A stretch of DNA of 7,891 nucleotides from DASUMF01 sp040510575 (GTDB taxonomy: Bacteria > Actinomycetota > Acidimicrobiia > IMCC26256 > DASPTH01). Positions within the stretch are counted from its first letter, which is position 1; every line of letters starts with the position of its first letter. A program made the position numbers and the translations under genes. The notes beneath the pieces were generated by a model, which saw nothing but the letters and a program-made list of their open reading frames with translations, had not been told where the DNA came from and searched no databases. Of the stretch, positions 6,183 through 7,891 are shown one piece after another. The DNA lies in contig JBEVIU010000056.1 of assembly GCA_040510575.1 (NCBI GenBank), positions 1 to 7,891 of the forward strand, read 5' to 3'.

Positions 6183-7205
6183 TCAGTGGTGGATGGGTCC
6201 GGTGTCGACCACTTCGAAGGCGGAGCCGGGCACCGTCTTCAGTTGGTTGAGGTCGTCGTCGTTCCAGCGGGTGTCCTGCGCGCCGGTGATGAACCAGTTG
6301 CTGCCGTTGTCGGCCACGATCATCCCGTACTTCTTCAGGGCGTCGAGGATGACCCGCGACTGCCCGGTGAAGCGTGATGTGTCGAAGCTCGCCTTCAGCC
6401 GGAAGCGAAGGCCCATCGGCGGTCGGTTCGGATCGGTGCTCGACGACGCGAAGTGCGTCGCGGGGTCGATGTAGCCGCGTTGGCTCTGCGAGATCGTGAA
6501 CCGCAGCGCGTGGTCGATGTGACCGCGCGCCACCTCGTCGTAGCGCACGAGCCCGGCGAAGATCGGCAGGCCCGCGGCGTCGGCCGACGTCCAGCCGTCG
6601 GGCCGCAGCGCGTTCGAGGTCAGGTCGAAGACGGCGCCGGAGCTCGCGTTCCACCCTCCCGCTCCGGCTGACGCCGCGAACAGCTCGTAGAGCTTGCAGT
6701 GGTCGCGATCGACCGCGAGCACGTGGCGGTCGCTGCCGCCTTCGACGGGCGCGTCGAGCGGGATCGGATACGGACCGGGATCGCTCTCGTCGCCGTAGTC
6801 GACGAAGTTGATCGGGGCGAGCGGCTGCGTGCCGGACACCGTGATGTAGGGGATGCCGTACTCGCCGCCACCGCCGAAGTCGGCGTGGAGGTTCTTGTTC
6901 GCGCTGCTCGCGAGCACGGTGTTGACGTAGTTGGCCGAGTTCGGGTGCAACGGCAGCGCCGAGACGTCGCGGTTCCACGCATTGTCCGACGGGAACACGC
7001 TGCAGGTCCCGAGCGAGCCGTTCTGCTCCCACGCCGCGTCGGCCGGTCCGGGCGTGGGATCAGGCCCGGGCGTGGGAACCGGAGCGGGTGCGGGCGCCGA
7101 CGACTCAGGCGCGGGTGCTTCGGGTGCAGGCGGGGGAGGGTCACATGCCGCGAGCGCCACGACCGCGACCGCGCCCAGGCCGATCCATCCGATGGCGCGC
7201 CGCAC
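6183..7205 (-). CDS. Secreted lipoprotein of an unnamed conserved family
   Basis: The product is 340 residues. The N-terminus MRRAIGWIGLGAVAVV is a lipoprotein signal peptide ending in the lipobox ALAAC, with Cys21 the lipidated residue. Residues 22-56 are a Pro/Ala-rich linker that includes PTPGPDPTPGP. The globular part (about 60-340) starts GTCSVFPSDNAWNRDVS and contains GDESDPGPYPIP, SDRHVLAVDRDHCKLYELF, GAVFDLTSNALRPDGW, AAGLPIFAGLVRYDEV, MGLRFRLKASFD and KKYGMIVADNGSNWFI. It reads like a conserved extracellular domain with many Asp and aromatic residues, but I do not recognise a named family and assign no activity. Cys68 and the Cys in DHCKLY may form a disulfide. GTG 7205 was chosen over GTG 7214 because AGGGAG stands 8 nt before it, whereas at 7214 it would overlap the start. 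The lipobox links it to the divergent lgt gene. Confidence 0.8.
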   Translation of the reverse strand: MRRAIGWIGLGAVAVVALAACDPPPPAPEAPAPESSAPAPAPVPTPGPDPTPGPADAAWEQNGSLGTCSVFPSDNAWNRDVSALPLHPNSANYVNTVLASSANKNLHADFGGGGEYGIPYITVSGTQPLAPINFVDYGDESDPGPYPIPLDAPVEGGSDRHVLAVDRDHCKLYELFAASAGAGGWNASSGAVFDLTSNALRPDGWTSADAAGLPIFAGLVRYDEVARGHIDHALRFTISQSQRGYIDPATHFASSSTDPNRPPMGLRFRLKASFDTSRFTGQSRVILDALKKYGMIVADNGSNWFITGAQDTRWNDDDLNQLKTVPGSAFEVVDTGPIHH

Positions 7206-7213
7206 AGGTGTCA

Positions 7214-7219
7214 CTCCCT
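7214..7219 (-). promoter_or_regulatory. Ribosome binding site of the lipoprotein gene
   Basis: Minus-strand AGGGAG lies 8 nt before GTG 7205 and decides between the two closely spaced GTG codons. Confidence 0.6.
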
Positions 7220-7278
7220 GCCCATCGGCATCTCGCCCGCGAAAACTTGAACGGGCAAGACCGGAACCGAGGCGCACG

Positions 7279-7284
7279 TACGAT
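7279..7284 (+). promoter_or_regulatory. Candidate -10 element of a leaderless lgt promoter
   Basis: TACGAT is a good actinobacterial -10 hexamer and ends 7 nt before ATG 7292. TTGAAC at 7247-7252 is -35-like but 26 bp away, too far; the best spaced hexamer is poor. Confidence 0.45.
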
Positions 7285-7291
7285 GCGGGCG

Positions 7292-7891
7292 ATGCCGTTC
7301 GCGTCGATCCCGAGCCCGTCGAGCGCCAACGTCGGCCCGTTCCACATGTACGGGATCCTGCTCGCGCTCGGGGTGCTCGTCGCGTGCTACGTCGCCGAGC
7401 GCCGCTGGCGCAGCCGCGGCTATCCGGCGGGTGCCCTCTACGACATCGTCTTCTGGGTCGTGGTGTGGGGCGTGATCGGCGCCCGCCTCTACCACGTGAT
7501 CACCGACTACCAGCTCTTCGAGGACGACCCGTGGCGCGCGTTCCAGATCTGGCGCGGCGGTCTCTCGATCTGGGGCGGCGTCGCCGCCGGTGCGATCGCC
7601 GTGATCGTCATCACCAAGCGGCGTCACATGCCGACGCTGGTGGTGATGGACTGCATGGCCGTCGGCGTGGTGCTCGCGCAGGCCATCGGCCGTTGGGGCA
7701 ACTACTTCAACCAGGAGCTGTTCGGGAAGCCGACCGACCTGCCCTGGGGGCTCGAGATCTCCCTCGCACACCGCCCGATCGGGTACTCGCAGTACACGAC
7801 GTTTCATCCGACGTTTCTCTACGAATCGCTCGCCTGCCTCGCGATCGCCGGCGTCCTGGTCCTCGCAGAGCGCAACGCGCACCTGAAGCAG
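7292..7891 (+). CDS. lgt: Prolipoprotein diacylglyceryl transferase Lgt, 5' part (runs off the right edge)
   Basis: The frame is open to the window end, giving 200 residues of a protein usually 260-330 long. Lgt is a polytopic inner-membrane enzyme that transfers diacylglycerol from phosphatidylglycerol to the lipobox cysteine of prolipoproteins. Visible hallmarks are the short N-terminus ASIPSPSS, several hydrophobic helices (about 18-34, 50-66, 92-110), GARLYHVITDY, the loop GGLSIWGGVAAG with Trp94 where E. coli has His103 (as in other actinobacteria), the signature GRWGNYFNQELFGKPT with Arg134, and HPTFLYES (172-179). ATG 7292 gives the usual N-terminus and is 7 nt after TACGAT; ATG 7283 in the same frame overlaps that hexamer and adds only three residues. 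It is divergent from the lipoprotein gene, with 86 bp between starts. Confidence 0.93.
   Translation, partial: MPFASIPSPSSANVGPFHMYGILLALGVLVACYVAERRWRSRGYPAGALYDIVFWVVVWGVIGARLYHVITDYQLFEDDPWRAFQIWRGGLSIWGGVAAGAIAVIVITKRRHMPTLVVMDCMAVGVVLAQAIGRWGNYFNQELFGKPTDLPWGLEISLAHRPIGYSQYTTFHPTFLYESLACLAIAGVLVLAERNAHLKQ

Noticed and set aside
6040..7032. Minus-strand frame of 330 codons overlapping the lipoprotein gene
   Set aside because: It is out of frame with the lipoprotein, Arg-rich and without motifs; the lipoprotein frame has a signal peptide, lipobox and motif-like blocks.
7205..7277. Tat signal or longer N-terminus for the lipoprotein
   Set aside because: Two arginines are present but not the full twin-arginine consensus, and the upstream extension is charged and non-hydrophobic; Sec export with lipidation fits better.
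7211..7882. Minus-strand frame of 223 codons across the right end
   Set aside because: It is antisense to lgt, whose plus-strand reading carries the full Lgt signature; the frame is His/Asp/Arg-rich as expected for a shadow.

Overview
The window looks like ordinary chromosome from a high-GC actinobacterium. The evidence is an actinobacterial-type NAD-glutamate dehydrogenase tail, an Rpf/transglycosylase-like secreted protein, an Lgt with the Gly-Trp-Gly-Gly loop common in actinobacteria, frequent GTG starts and very high G+C third positions. An uncultured or less-studied lineage such as Acidimicrobiia is a reasonable guess, but the sequence alone does not prove it.

Layout, left to right: (1) the 3' end of an NAD-glutamate dehydrogenase gene on +; (2) a convergent FAD-dependent CrtI/PYROXD2-like oxidoreductase on -, overlapping it tail to tail by 38 bp; (3) a 284-bp divergent regulatory region; (4) a secreted Rpf-like cell-wall hydrolase on +; (5) a 181-bp gap with two tandem imperfect 43-bp repeats, each folding into a long GAGA-loop hairpin, the first probably a terminator; (6) an AarF/UbiB-type atypical kinase followed after 13 bp by a Fpg/Nei-type DNA glycosylase, probably one transcript; (7) on -, a secreted lipoprotein of a family I cannot name, followed 19 bp later by a DUF427 protein; (8) divergent from the lipoprotein, the 5' part of lgt, running off the right edge.

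Two genes share an obvious logic: Lgt puts the diacylglyceryl anchor on lipobox cysteines, and the neighbouring divergent gene encodes a lipoprotein with a clean lipobox. The other genes cover amino-acid catabolism, redox chemistry, wall remodelling, lipid/quinone-type kinase function and DNA repair, with no evident shared pathway.

I see no mobile element, CRISPR array, tRNA/rRNA, toxin-antitoxin pair or defence system, and no convincing new multi-gene system. The points most worth a second look are the tandem hairpin repeats with a compensatory base-pair change, a recurring leaderless-promoter arrangement (TANNNT 6-7 nt before the start codon) at three genes, the unusual active-site-region residues of the DNA glycosylase, and the unnamed lipoprotein family.
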